Source of the DNA: DATAUD01 sp036268455
GTDB lineage: Bacteria; Verrucomicrobiota; Verrucomicrobiia; Limisphaerales; Palsa-1400
DNA length: 64,000 nucleotides
Assembly: GCA_036268455.1 (NCBI GenBank)
Contig: DATAUD010000104.1
Span: 124,001-188,000, forward strand
Direction of reading: 5' to 3'
Shown here piece by piece: positions 45,701-53,866 of this stretch. Position 1 is the stretch's first letter; each line of letters opens with the position of its first letter. Under the pieces are notes generated by a model. It worked only from the letters and a program-made list of their open reading frames with translations. It searched no databases and was not told where the DNA came from. The position numbers and the translations under genes were made by a program.

Positions 45701-47893
45701 CAAACCATTGCGCTTCCAGCCGGCCAATTCACCGGACTCCTCTTGTTGGGAGCCGCTATCAACGCCAATCAGCCCAATCAGACGTTTCAGATCAATTACA
45801 CCGATGGAACCTCCGTCACCGTCACACAAAGCATCAGCCTCTGGACGGCGCCGCAGAATTACACCGGAGAATCCATCGCGATCAGCGCCGCCTACACGGA
45901 TACGAGCGCCGGCGCCAACAATCCAGGAGAACCCGCCAATCTCTACGGATACGTCCTCGGCCTCAACGACTCGAAGACCGTCCAAAGCATCACCTTGCCG
46001 AATAATCCGGACGTCATCGTCCTTGCGATGAGTCTCGCCAACGCTCCAACCGCCGTTTCTCTGACCTCCGTTTTCAATCGCACCGGCATTTATACCGATG
46101 GCTCCAGCTATTCCGGCGGATTGGACGGCGGCGGTTATGCCTACTCCGCGGCCCAGCTTGGTTCCTCACAAATCTGGGACAGCATCCAATTCAAATTCGG
46201 CCCTTCCAACGCGAACGATGTGATTAATTGCGCCGGACAGACCATCACCTTGCCGACGAATCGTTACACCAGCCTCTTCATGCTCGCCACTGGCGTCAAC
46301 GCCAACCAACCATCCCAATCCTTCACCGTCACTTACACTGACGGCACCACCGCGCAGATTGTCCAAAGCATGAGCGATTGGATCAACGTAACGGGCTATT
46401 CCAATCAATTCACCGCCGTCACCATGTCTTACCGTCTTTTCGACGGAAATATAAATTCCGCGAGCACTCATCTCTACGGTTACCTTTTCCCGCTTAATAA
46501 CACAAAGACCGTGCGGACCTTCAAACTGCCCAGCAACGCCAACGTCAATGTCCTCGCCATCACTCTCGCGAACACTCCCCTGCCCGTTTCGCTCCAATCC
46601 AACTACAACCGCGCCGGAATCTACACCGATGGCACCAGCTTCGGCTCCAGTGCCGGACTGGATAACGACGGAAGCGCCCTCTCCGCCACATTGCTCGGCC
46701 CGTCGGAAACCTGGCACAATATTCTTCTTGACTACGGCGTCGCCAACGTCAACAACGTGATCAGCGCCGCCGGCCAAACCGTCGCGCTTCCGCAGGGCCA
46801 GTACTCGTCGCTGCTCATGCTGGGCGTCGCCGTAAATGGTTCGCAAGCCAGCCAAAGCTTCCTGGTCACTTACACCAATGGCGCCACAAGCCCCTTCGTG
46901 GTGAGCCTAAGCGATTGGGTGACCCCGCAGGGTTACAGTGGCGAAACCACCGTCGTGCAGATGGGCTACCGCGACTCCAGCGGCGGTTCCAAAGGCAGTC
47001 CCGCCGTCAACGTCTATGGCTACCAGTTGAATTTAAACAGCAACAACGTTGTCCAAAGCGTTCGGCTCCCCACCGATTCCGATGTCGAAGTGCTGGCCAT
47101 CAGCCTCTCCAATTTCACCGCCGTCCTGCCGGAGGCGCCTGTCATCACCAGTCAACCCGCAAGCCTGGTAGTTTCCAACGGCTATCCCGCCGCATTCTCT
47201 GTCACCGCAATCGGCAGCCCCACGTTGCATTACCAATGGCTCGACAACAGCGTTGCGCTAACCAATGGCGGAAATGTTAGCGGCGCCACCAGCAGCGCGC
47301 TGACCCTTTCCACGACTTCCACCAACGACGCCGGCAGCTATTCCGTCATCGTCAGCAATGCCTACGGCGCGGTCACCAGCGCCGTCGTCACATTGACCAT
47401 TGGCCTTCCGCCGTCCATCACGAGCCAACCAATATTTTTGACAGTCACCAATGGAAGCCCGGCCATTTTCACCGTCGGCGCGTCCGGTGTTCCGCCATTC
47501 GCCTATCAATGGCAAATGAACGGGACCAATCTGTCCGACGGCGCGAACATCACCGGTTCCGCGACATCGACATTAACTCTCGCCGCCGCCGGCGCGAACG
47601 ACGCCGGGAGTTACGAGGTGATCATCACCAACGGATATGGAAGCGTCACCAGCAGCGTCGTCGCATTGAACGTGGTATTTCTTTTCCAATCCGCCGCGCA
47701 AAACAGCAATGCCATCAACTTTTCCTGGCAGACCACTCCCGGATTGGCTTATCAGGTGCAATATACCATCGACCTGACCTCCTCAAACTGGATCGATCTC
47801 GGCGCCGCTTTCGTGGCCACGAACGGAATCACCACCGCCACCGACACCCTCGGCCTCGACCCGCAACGCTTCTACCGCATCATCCAGCAATAA
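42719..47893 (+). CDS. Giant secreted S53 (sedolisin/kumamolisin) peptidase with tandem repeat domains
   Basis: 1724 residues. Signal peptide (FYCAAVFFLAATVAFA), a pro-kumamolisin domain (~30-190: FHHYLTTEEFTEQFGPTEED), and the S53 catalytic domain (~215-560) with Glu280 and Asp284 in GEQALDIEM and nucleophile Ser453 in GGTSASSPEW; DLCTGWGSPKG is the calcium-binding end. Then come two beta-sandwich segments (VSLSVSGLPTGVTASFS type) and four ~175-residue repeats at about 650-825, 931-1107, 1112-1284 and 1289-1464, each opening V-L...FN..GI..DG. Two Ig-like domains and the shared C-terminal module (INFSWQTTPGLAYQVQYTID ... FYRIIQQ) end it. S53 peptidases are usually acid-active and secreted. 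It overlaps the GxGYxYP gene by 11 bp, so they are co-expressed. Confidence 0.88.
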   Translation: MRAKFYCAAVFFLAATVAFAQQGRVLHGHVPDVVGRLQPMSDVTAQTRLRLSVGLPLRNKTALTNLLQDLYNPASPRFHHYLTTEEFTEQFGPTEEDYQKVQDFLAARGLVVTGTHPNRMVVEASGAAADVQRAFHTRLRVYRHPTEQRNFFAPDTDPWVEADVPVLDVMGLDDYILPHPLDLRRPTPSVTNTTTVTNYSETGSGPNGTYIGNDFRTAYVPGVTNTGTGQYIGLVEFGAYWTNDIHTYEIDAKLSTNIAVSNILLDGVTEPPATGTDAGEQALDIEMCISMAPGATVLYYGGNVVDNIYSRIASDNLAKQISCSFGFGIDSTTEQLYQEFVAQGQNFFVASGDAGAYVGTINPPAAEPYITIVGGTALYTVSPGGAYQQELTWVGSGGGVSTFYAIPNYQQGINMAALQGSSTMRNFPDVAMMADTVIFLAANGGTGPIGGTSASSPEWAAFYSLANQQAASVGQPPLGFLNPALYGLGKSANYSQCFHDITSGNTTNFTSGPKKFFAATGYDLCTGWGSPKGSNLINALTAIGTNNFMLYATPATLNMTVGGAATVLITDQPMNISNVPVSLSVTGLPTGVTASFSAATTTNTSLLTLITGGDASAGTSTLTLTASSESITQTTSLTLTIETATPGTSEVNLSPNFNIAAIYGDGLAFSSGGGADGGGNAYSANLLGTSLNWNGCLFVRGAANANDAVRCSGQTVTLPAGEFSSLQILATAVDGAQASQQFIVTYTDGATSAFTQSLSDWTSPRNYPGESVAATTPYRNTSSGAKDTVTEAVVYGYSFALNNTKTLKSIKLPDNSDVVVFAMTLANDFTLYGAPSSVVLTAGGKSSCYLISGPVNGFTGGVSLSVSGLPTGVTASFSPSASTTGSILMLTAAATAQTVNTNVVVTGTLDGVIHNAGFNFSVVTPIPGATTVNLAASFNLSGIVSDGSSFSATGGLDGVGNDYSANLFGTAPNWNRCLFTFGPTGSSDAVQCSAQTIALPAGQFTGLLLLGAAINANQPNQTFQINYTDGTSVTVTQSISLWTAPQNYTGESIAISAAYTDTSAGANNPGEPANLYGYVLGLNDSKTVQSITLPNNPDVIVLAMSLANAPTAVSLTSVFNRTGIYTDGSSYSGGLDGGGYAYSAAQLGSSQIWDSIQFKFGPSNANDVINCAGQTITLPTNRYTSLFMLATGVNANQPSQSFTVTYTDGTTAQIVQSMSDWINVTGYSNQFTAVTMSYRLFDGNINSASTHLYGYLFPLNNTKTVRTFKLPSNANVNVLAITLANTPLPVSLQSNYNRAGIYTDGTSFGSSAGLDNDGSALSATLLGPSETWHNILLDYGVANVNNVISAAGQTVALPQGQYSSLLMLGVAVNGSQASQSFLVTYTNGATSPFVVSLSDWVTPQGYSGETTVVQMGYRDSSGGSKGSPAVNVYGYQLNLNSNNVVQSVRLPTDSDVEVLAISLSNFTAVLPEAPVITSQPASLVVSNGYPAAFSVTAIGSPTLHYQWLDNSVALTNGGNVSGATSSALTLSTTSTNDAGSYSVIVSNAYGAVTSAVVTLTIGLPPSITSQPIFLTVTNGSPAIFTVGASGVPPFAYQWQMNGTNLSDGANITGSATSTLTLAAAGANDAGSYEVIITNGYGSVTSSVVALNVVFLFQSAAQNSNAINFSWQTTPGLAYQVQYTIDLTSSNWIDLGAAFVATNGITTATDTLGLDPQRFYRIIQQ

Positions 47894-48026
47894 ATCTCCG
47901 GTTGCCTGGGACGTCGCTCTTCGGCTCTTATGTTGCAAAAGCCCCTCCCGCTGTCGAAAAAAACAGCGCATTTGGTTATTTTGAAAAATCTCTTGCCACG
48001 AGTCAGAACCCATGTTACAAGGGCTT

Positions 48027-49100
48027 ATGGCACGTTCATCAACCACCTATCAGCCAAAGTGGAAGCTCGGCAACACAACTGTCATTCGGGTCCCACAAAC
48101 GCTCGCCCCTGCTGTCTTGCGTTACGCGCACGAAATGGACGAGAAAAGCGCCCCTGAAGCAATTTATGAGGACAGAGTCTCATATCGGACTGCCGAGGAT
48201 ATTGAGATGACCAAACCGGTGAATGTCGCTTCCGTTCCGCAGCGATCTCCATTCCGTTACCCGGGGGGCAAGACGTGGCTCGTTCCGTATATCCGCTCGT
48301 GGCTTGCGGACAGAGAAAGACCGGTGGGGGTTCTTGTGGAGCCTTTCGCGGGTGGTGGCATCGTTGGGCTCACGGCGGGTTTCGAGGGTCTGGCGGATCA
48401 TGTGGCTTTTGTTGAAAGCGACCCGAACATTGCCGCCGTTTGGCACACAATTCTGGGCGGCCAGGCAAACTGGCTGGCAGACCAAATCCTGGGCTTTGAT
48501 CTGACTCGAGAGAACGTCACTTCCATTCTACGCAAAGAACCGGTCACGCAACGCGAGCGAGCTTTTGCGGTGATCTTGAGGAATCGGGTTCAGAGAGGCG
48601 GCATTATGGCTGAGGGAGCGGGACTGGTGAAAACGGGGGAAAACGGGCGCGGTCTTAACTCGCGTTGGTATCCGGAAACCCTGGCCCGTCGCATCCAGGA
48701 AATCGCGGGGGTGCGTGAGCGCTTCTCATTCATCGAGGGCGATGCCTTCGACGTGATCAAGCGATATTCTGACGACGAAAGAGCCGCTTTTTTTACGGAC
48801 CCACCGTACACCGTCGCATCGAGACGACTCTACTTACACTGGCAGGTTGACCATCGGAGCTTGATGGGACTGCTTGCCGGAGTCGAAGGCGACGTCCTTA
48901 TGACCTATGACCGAACTCGCGAGATCGGCTCGCTAGCGGCTGAATTCGGTTTTGAGACCCAGGCTATCGCAATGAAGAACACGCATCATGCAGAGATGAC
49001 TGAGCTTCTAATAGGCAAGGATCTTTCCTGGCTCAGGAGGGCAAACGGGCGCGGATCTGGCTCTCGAAACGCTCAAGCGATATTGGCGTTCCGCCAGTAA
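48027..49100 (+). CDS. D12-class (Dam-type) N6-adenine DNA methyltransferase with N-terminal extension
   Basis: 357 residues from ATG 48027 (AAGGG ribosome site just upstream). Residues ~75-350 form the methylase: FRYPGGKTWL (motif X), VEPFAGGGIVGL (S-adenosylmethionine motif I) and FTDPPYTV (catalytic motif IV). The first ~60 residues (STTYQPKWKLGNTTVIRVPQ, then APAVLRYAHEMDEKS) are a small extra domain, possibly DNA-binding. It would protect host DNA from the adjacent NotI-like endonuclease, whose gene converges on it and overlaps its 3' end by 68 bp. All motifs are intact. Confidence 0.88.
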   Translation: MARSSTTYQPKWKLGNTTVIRVPQTLAPAVLRYAHEMDEKSAPEAIYEDRVSYRTAEDIEMTKPVNVASVPQRSPFRYPGGKTWLVPYIRSWLADRERPVGVLVEPFAGGGIVGLTAGFEGLADHVAFVESDPNIAAVWHTILGGQANWLADQILGFDLTRENVTSILRKEPVTQRERAFAVILRNRVQRGGIMAEGAGLVKTGENGRGLNSRWYPETLARRIQEIAGVRERFSFIEGDAFDVIKRYSDDERAAFFTDPPYTVASRRLYLHWQVDHRSLMGLLAGVEGDVLMTYDRTREIGSLAAEFGFETQAIAMKNTHHAEMTELLIGKDLSWLRRANGRGSGSRNAQAILAFRQ

Positions 49101-49931
49101 GTCCCTCAATCGCGTTATCCAACGTGGTGAAATGAGTCGCGTCACGCTTGAGGGAGAAACGGCCATCCGCTGAGGGGGCGAACGAAACAACAAACCAGAT
49201 GATCTCGCAGTTGGATAAATCCTTCACTTCACGCATTTCCCCCAGCGAATCCCAAAACGACCGATCGATTACAACTGCCATTTTCTTTCCCCATCGGTGA
49301 TTGTGGGCACTTTGATTTGGGGTTGGGGCATAAGTCGCTTCGGGCCGGATGAACGGAAATCTGGGCGCCGTTGAACTGTTGGAAACGGAACCCCCGGCCC
49401 TGTCCACTCCCGCATCATTTTGAAATCGTTCTCCATACTCATGCCGGAAAAATAAACGGCTTGGATTTCCAGTGCGCACCATCGGAACGCGCCGTCCTCC
49501 ATATTGACGAGGACTTCATCGATTTTTCCTACAGCGTCTTGATCTGCTTGCTCCTCCGCTTGAATTTCGCCCATCAGAAATGGCAGTTCGGAAATTACGA
49601 CTGGCTTTGAAGTGCCGAGCAAGGTTTCTCCGATCCACTGGGCAATCACGTTACCTTCCAAAAAGCGACTTGGGCAGGTAGCCACCGGCAGCCCTCCCGG
49701 ATTAATGCGGCCTTGTTGGTCTTGCACAAACTGCCTCAACGAGCATACCCCGCCTTTCTTGTTGCATTTGGGCGCTGGTTTGTTGGGTGAGACCGGCTTG
49801 AATGGGCACACGAGGCTCTTGTAGGGAGCCGAGGACAATTCACGGATCCGCTCGGGCGTGAGTGCGCTGAAATCAAAGCCATACAATTCACCAGCCACCG
49901 TAACGCGAAGGCATGCCGAGAGTCTTATCAT
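49033..49931 (-). pseudogene. NotI-like type II restriction endonuclease, broken by a -1 frameshift
   Basis: Two overlapping minus-strand frames read as one NotI-like enzyme of ~300 residues. The first (from 49931) has the metal-binding cysteines CPF...C...GVC...ATCPSRF and the catalytic-looking KIDEVLV...WCALEIQAVYF; it ends at 49269. The second continues with RWGKKMAVVIDRSFWDSLGE to 49033. The join lies near 49285-49305, within a GGGG/AAA/AAAA-rich stretch, and needs a -1 shift. It may be a sequencing error, a true inactivating mutation or phase variation. The assignment rests on the order of Cys motifs and the neighbouring methylase. If inactive, the methylase is an orphan. Confidence 0.72.
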
Positions 49932-50035
49932 TTTCGCCGTTAATGAAAAGCGTTGCTTTGGGAAATTTCGTTACTTACTGACAAAGTCGCCAAGAAAGCA
50001 CTGGGGCTTCTCCTCGCTAGCCTTTGGGTTCGACC

Positions 50036-51424
50036 CTAACTCTTGGGTTCGGACGCGGAAAATTGCAGGCGGGAGAATGCCGACGGATCAAACGACGCTT
50101 TTCCAAACACAGGACTTGTCACCAATACCCCTTCCGGACGCCAGCTCAATAAATCAAATGTAATAAACCCGCCGCGCGTAAATGTCGCATGAACGCTTCC
50201 CGCAACGGCCTTCGAGGCGTCGGGCGGAACAGCCGAAAAATCAATCGCGCTGACCTTGTCCACCGGGATTTGTGTCACTCCATTCCCCTCTTGGAAGGAA
50301 ATCTGGCCGTTGGCGATGTTTTGAATCACGCCGCTGCTTTTCGTGCCCGTTTCCGTCGTAATCGTGTCCAGCTTCGGGTCTGGAGGAGTTTCCGATCCAG
50401 TGTCCAGAACGCCGTTCCATGCCGTCACCCGCAAATTGCTCAACTTCACAGACCCGCCGGCGTTCTGGACAAAACGCAAGCCAGTCCCATCCCCGCTGAA
50501 CCCGGAGGGATCGATCCATTCCTTCACCAGCGCGCCATCGAAATACAGAACGATCCGATGATCCGGCTTGCTCATGCGAATATCGACATGCACACGGTCC
50601 TTGTTGTTCAGGGCGGGCACAATAAGATCGCCCAGCGAATGAAGCGGCTCTTTTTTGCTGATGGGCATCAGGCTGACCACAACCGTGTTTTGAAATCGCA
50701 AACTGTAGAACGCGGCAAAATTCGGCCCCGAATCCTTGGCAGTCAATAATATTGGTTGCAGTGAATCCGTGTAAAGCGCGACCGCCAGGTTCAGTATCCC
50801 GTTCCATGCCAGATCAAACTGAACTTCCGAAATGTCCGGCAGCTTCACGTCCCGCGCAATCGATGCCGGCTTGTTCGCGTAAAATCCCCCGTGCTGGTAA
50901 ATCCATTGCCCGGAATCGTTGGCAAACGCCTTGACCGCGTTTCCCTGCGTCCATCCATCCATGCCCGTCGGCCCTTCGTAGATCGACGGTTGCCGCGGCA
51001 AAAATGAAATGGTCTGCACCGGATTTTGCGGCGACTTTCGCGAAATCTTCAACCGGCCCGCATACCACGTGTCAATTGCCAAAACATCGCGCCCGCAAGA
51101 AACCAGGTTTCCCTCCACCGTCTCGCCGTTGGCAAAGTAAACCCGGCAGGAGACGTTCGATTGGGAGGCGCTTGATTTGCCCGGCGCAAATTCAATTTGC
51201 GAAACGCTCTCCGGCTTGAATTCGATGGGATCGCTGGCATCCGGATGCTTCCACTGAACGCCCTCTCGCGGATCAATCGCCAGCAACTTGCCATACAGCA
51301 GGTCGCCGTTCCGAAAAAACACGCAATCGGACGTGGCGTTGGTGGACGCCGCCGGCGACGGCACCGCAATGGCGCCGCAAAGCGCAATCACAAAGATCAG
51401 TAACAATGCGCGAGTTTTACTCAT
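50036..51424 (-). CDS. Secreted protein of a paralogous pair, function unknown (B)
   Basis: 462 residues with a signal peptide (LLLIFVIALCGAIAVPSPAA). The N-terminal ~130 residues resemble a small beta-barrel repeat (CVFFRNGDLLYGKLLAID and CRVYFANGETVEGNLV), then a LamG-like sandwich (VQFDLAWNGILNLAVALYTD, GLRFVQNAGGSVKLSNLRV) and a C-terminal half-barrel (GQISFQEGNGVTQIPVDKV). It is a paralogue of the upstream gene: both contain a GEP-like YEGP.G motif and W.GIL-type strands. ATG 51424 overlaps the upstream stop by 8 bp. It is last in the DUF4175 operon and probably acts in the envelope. Confidence 0.7.
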   Translation of the reverse strand: MSKTRALLLIFVIALCGAIAVPSPAASTNATSDCVFFRNGDLLYGKLLAIDPREGVQWKHPDASDPIEFKPESVSQIEFAPGKSSASQSNVSCRVYFANGETVEGNLVSCGRDVLAIDTWYAGRLKISRKSPQNPVQTISFLPRQPSIYEGPTGMDGWTQGNAVKAFANDSGQWIYQHGGFYANKPASIARDVKLPDISEVQFDLAWNGILNLAVALYTDSLQPILLTAKDSGPNFAAFYSLRFQNTVVVSLMPISKKEPLHSLGDLIVPALNNKDRVHVDIRMSKPDHRIVLYFDGALVKEWIDPSGFSGDGTGLRFVQNAGGSVKLSNLRVTAWNGVLDTGSETPPDPKLDTITTETGTKSSGVIQNIANGQISFQEGNGVTQIPVDKVSAIDFSAVPPDASKAVAGSVHATFTRGGFITFDLLSWRPEGVLVTSPVFGKASFDPSAFSRLQFSASEPKS

Positions 51425-52886
51425 CCAAATCCTCAAACTCCTTCGCTGCGCCGGCCACCCCTTCGTCCTTGGGCCGGTCGAGGTTGAACTCCATTTCACG
51501 AATCGCGTGCGCCTGAAAAGCCAGCATTCCAAAGATCGCGCTTGTGCCCGAAATCTTTTCGTTCGTCCATTTCTCCAATTGAAACGATACACTTCCGCCT
51601 CCCGGAAAATGCGCGCGCACCGCCCACGGGCCGGACGATTCACTGCTGGCGTTGGTGTTGGCGAAATTGATCTGCGTCACGCGCTGCAACGGAATGTTGA
51701 GCGACTTGCCGCCCAGCGCCAGCGTCACTTTTCCATTCTTGATCTCCGTGATTTTTCCTCCCGCGCGGTCATGGTTCACAAAATGAATCGAATCCCCGTT
51801 TGTCGCGGCGATGGTCGTGTCCGGCTCGTAGCTGCCTTCCCACTGGCTGATTTTCATGTTCCCCAGTTTGATCGCCCCCCCGGAAAATCCCTCGCTCTGG
51901 AAAAGAATCCCTGACCCGGCGACCGCGAATCCCGCGTCATCCTTCCACACACGAACCAATTGATTGTTGACAAATACCGAAACAGTCGATTCGTCCTTGT
52001 TGCACTGGATGGTCACGTGGATCTTGTTTTTCCCGCCCAGCGAAGGCATCGGTGCGATTCCGAAACTGCGAAGCGGGCCGATGCTGCGGGATTGGCGCAA
52101 TAGAATCTGGCCCGCCGAATTGCCGGCCGTGAATTGCAAAACATACGAACCGTTGTTGTACTCCATCCTGTCCAGAACATCGGTGTAAAGCTGCACCTGC
52201 AAATCCAGCACGCCCGTCCACTTCGCGTCAAAGTCAACCGTGGAAGAATTAGTCATTGAAAAATCGCGCGCCAGCGTTCCCGGCCCCTGGCTCGTGAACC
52301 AGCCATCATGGTAATTCCAGCTTTGCGGCGAGCTGCGAATCCATCCGCTCGAGTCGTAAGGCCCCTCGTAAAGAATGCTATAGTTCTTCGATAAAAACGT
52401 AATTGCGCGAACCGCCGAACGCGGAATCGTCATCGTCCCTCCAAACCACGTGTTAAATCCAAGCTTGTCGGAATCCAGCGAGGAGATCGTTCCAAAAAGG
52501 TCGTCGCCATTGGCGAATCGCAAATGGCACGTCGGCGCGAGGCTCACCGCGTCCGCCCGCGCAAAGCGGATCAAATTAACGTGCCCCGGCTGAAAATGAA
52601 TGGGATTCTTCACGTCCGGGCTTTCCCACTCAAGCCCGCGCGCCATGTCCATTTCCTCAAGCTGGCCGTGCAACATCGAGCCGTCCACAAATTCCACCAC
52701 GTCCCCCTTCGGTTCGATCTCAGGTTGCGGAGCGAGCGCCGACTGCCCGGTCGTAACGGACAAGTTTCCCTGCAAATTTCCCCGCACGATCACCGGTTGG
52801 GCAATTTGGAATTGCTGCGGTTGCGCCACCGCGCCAAGCGCCAGTCCGCACGTCAATAATATTGCCAGCCGCGCTCTACCTTTCAT
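51417..52886 (-). CDS. Secreted protein of a paralogous pair, function unknown (A)
   Basis: 489 residues with a signal peptide (LAILLTCGLALGAVAQ). Same domain plan as the next gene: a small strand-rich N-terminal repeat (VEFVDGSMLHGQLEEMD, CHLRFANGDDLFGTISSL), a central LamG-like sandwich (VDFDAKWTGVLDLQVQLYTD; GILFQSEGFSGGAIKLGNM) and a C-terminal strand-rich part (GKVTLALGGKSLNIPLQRV). The start overlaps the stop of the upstream squalene-cyclase-like gene by 11 bp. It may bind a ligand or polymer together with its paralogue. No enzymatic motif is seen. Confidence 0.7.
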   Translation of the reverse strand: MKGRARLAILLTCGLALGAVAQPQQFQIAQPVIVRGNLQGNLSVTTGQSALAPQPEIEPKGDVVEFVDGSMLHGQLEEMDMARGLEWESPDVKNPIHFQPGHVNLIRFARADAVSLAPTCHLRFANGDDLFGTISSLDSDKLGFNTWFGGTMTIPRSAVRAITFLSKNYSILYEGPYDSSGWIRSSPQSWNYHDGWFTSQGPGTLARDFSMTNSSTVDFDAKWTGVLDLQVQLYTDVLDRMEYNNGSYVLQFTAGNSAGQILLRQSRSIGPLRSFGIAPMPSLGGKNKIHVTIQCNKDESTVSVFVNNQLVRVWKDDAGFAVAGSGILFQSEGFSGGAIKLGNMKISQWEGSYEPDTTIAATNGDSIHFVNHDRAGGKITEIKNGKVTLALGGKSLNIPLQRVTQINFANTNASSESSGPWAVRAHFPGGGSVSFQLEKWTNEKISGTSAIFGMLAFQAHAIREMEFNLDRPKDEGVAGAAKEFEDLDE

Positions 52887-53865
52887 AAATCGGAAGATAA
52901 CGGTAATTCAGCGCCAGCGACAGCAACGAACCGGCCGTCGCGAAAGTCGGCCCAAATTGTCCGTCCCAGTTTCCATCCGGCCCTTGTGTGCCCTGCAATG
53001 ACTGGACGTTTTGCCGGTTCCATGTTTGCCACGCCTCCGGCGAACCGTGGAAAAACGCCTGCGACGCATAATAAAGAAAATACTGCGGATACTGCGCGTC
53101 CGGCTGCGCCGTCTTCAAAAAACCGAACGCCGCCTTGAACGCCGCCGAATTCTTCTCTTTCGCCAGCGCCAACACCACGCAGCCAATCGCCGTGCGCGTC
53201 GCGTTGGGCGCCACCGGTGAAATATAGCCGAAGCCCCCGTCGGCCGTCTGGCACGATAGAAAGAAATCCAGCCCGTTCTGAATGACCCGCTGCGGAACGG
53301 GAATTCCCGCGTTGCGCGCGGCCAGCAACGCCACCATTTGCGCGCCGCTGACGGTCGTGTCCGCGTCCTTCGCTTCAGGCGAATAACGCCAGGCGTGCGA
53401 GGCGTTCTGTTCCTGTGCTGTCACGATCAGCCGCACCGCCTTTTCCAGCGCCGGCCCAAGCCGCGGATCGTCCACGGCCCCGTAGGATTCCGCCAGCGCC
53501 AGCGTTGAGAAGCCGTGATTGTACATCGTCGGCCCAATGTAACCCGTGTCCTGGTCCATCTTTTTCAAAATGTAATCCAGCCCGCGATGCACCGTTTTCG
53601 TGTAAGGCCCAAAATTCGGGTCGTCTCCGTGCGCCAGAAAACTGATCACCGCAAACGCGGTGAGCGCCGGCTCCGTCCCGTGCGGTTCGTCAGGCCAATT
53701 TCCTTCCTCGGCCTGCGTCCGTTGCAAATACGCAAGCCCCTTGAGATATATTTTATCAACCTCCGCGGCCATCCCTCCGCCCGACCCGGTGTATAACTGC
53801 TGCCCCCGCGCTCCGCGGGCCAGCGCCAACACCGCCGCTAATGTCAATAATAATAAACGGCCCAT
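52876..53865 (-). CDS. Squalene-cyclase/prenyltransferase-repeat protein
   Basis: 329 residues with a signal peptide (LLLLTLAAVLALARGARG). The protein is an alpha/alpha barrel of repeats of the type YLQRTQAEEGNWPD, FLSCQTADGGFGYIS and LQGTQGPDGNWDG, the QW-like motif of terpene-cyclase and prenyltransferase-repeat families. No DXDD catalytic motif of true squalene-hopene cyclases is visible, so it is probably a binding or scaffolding relative. ATG 53865 starts 1 bp after the DUF4175 stop (TGATATG), and its stop overlaps the next gene, so the four are one operon. Confidence 0.8.
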   Translation of the reverse strand: MGRLLLLTLAAVLALARGARGQQLYTGSGGGMAAEVDKIYLKGLAYLQRTQAEEGNWPDEPHGTEPALTAFAVISFLAHGDDPNFGPYTKTVHRGLDYILKKMDQDTGYIGPTMYNHGFSTLALAESYGAVDDPRLGPALEKAVRLIVTAQEQNASHAWRYSPEAKDADTTVSGAQMVALLAARNAGIPVPQRVIQNGLDFFLSCQTADGGFGYISPVAPNATRTAIGCVVLALAKEKNSAAFKAAFGFLKTAQPDAQYPQYFLYYASQAFFHGSPEAWQTWNRQNVQSLQGTQGPDGNWDGQFGPTFATAGSLLSLALNYRYLPIYER

Positions 53866-53866
53866 A

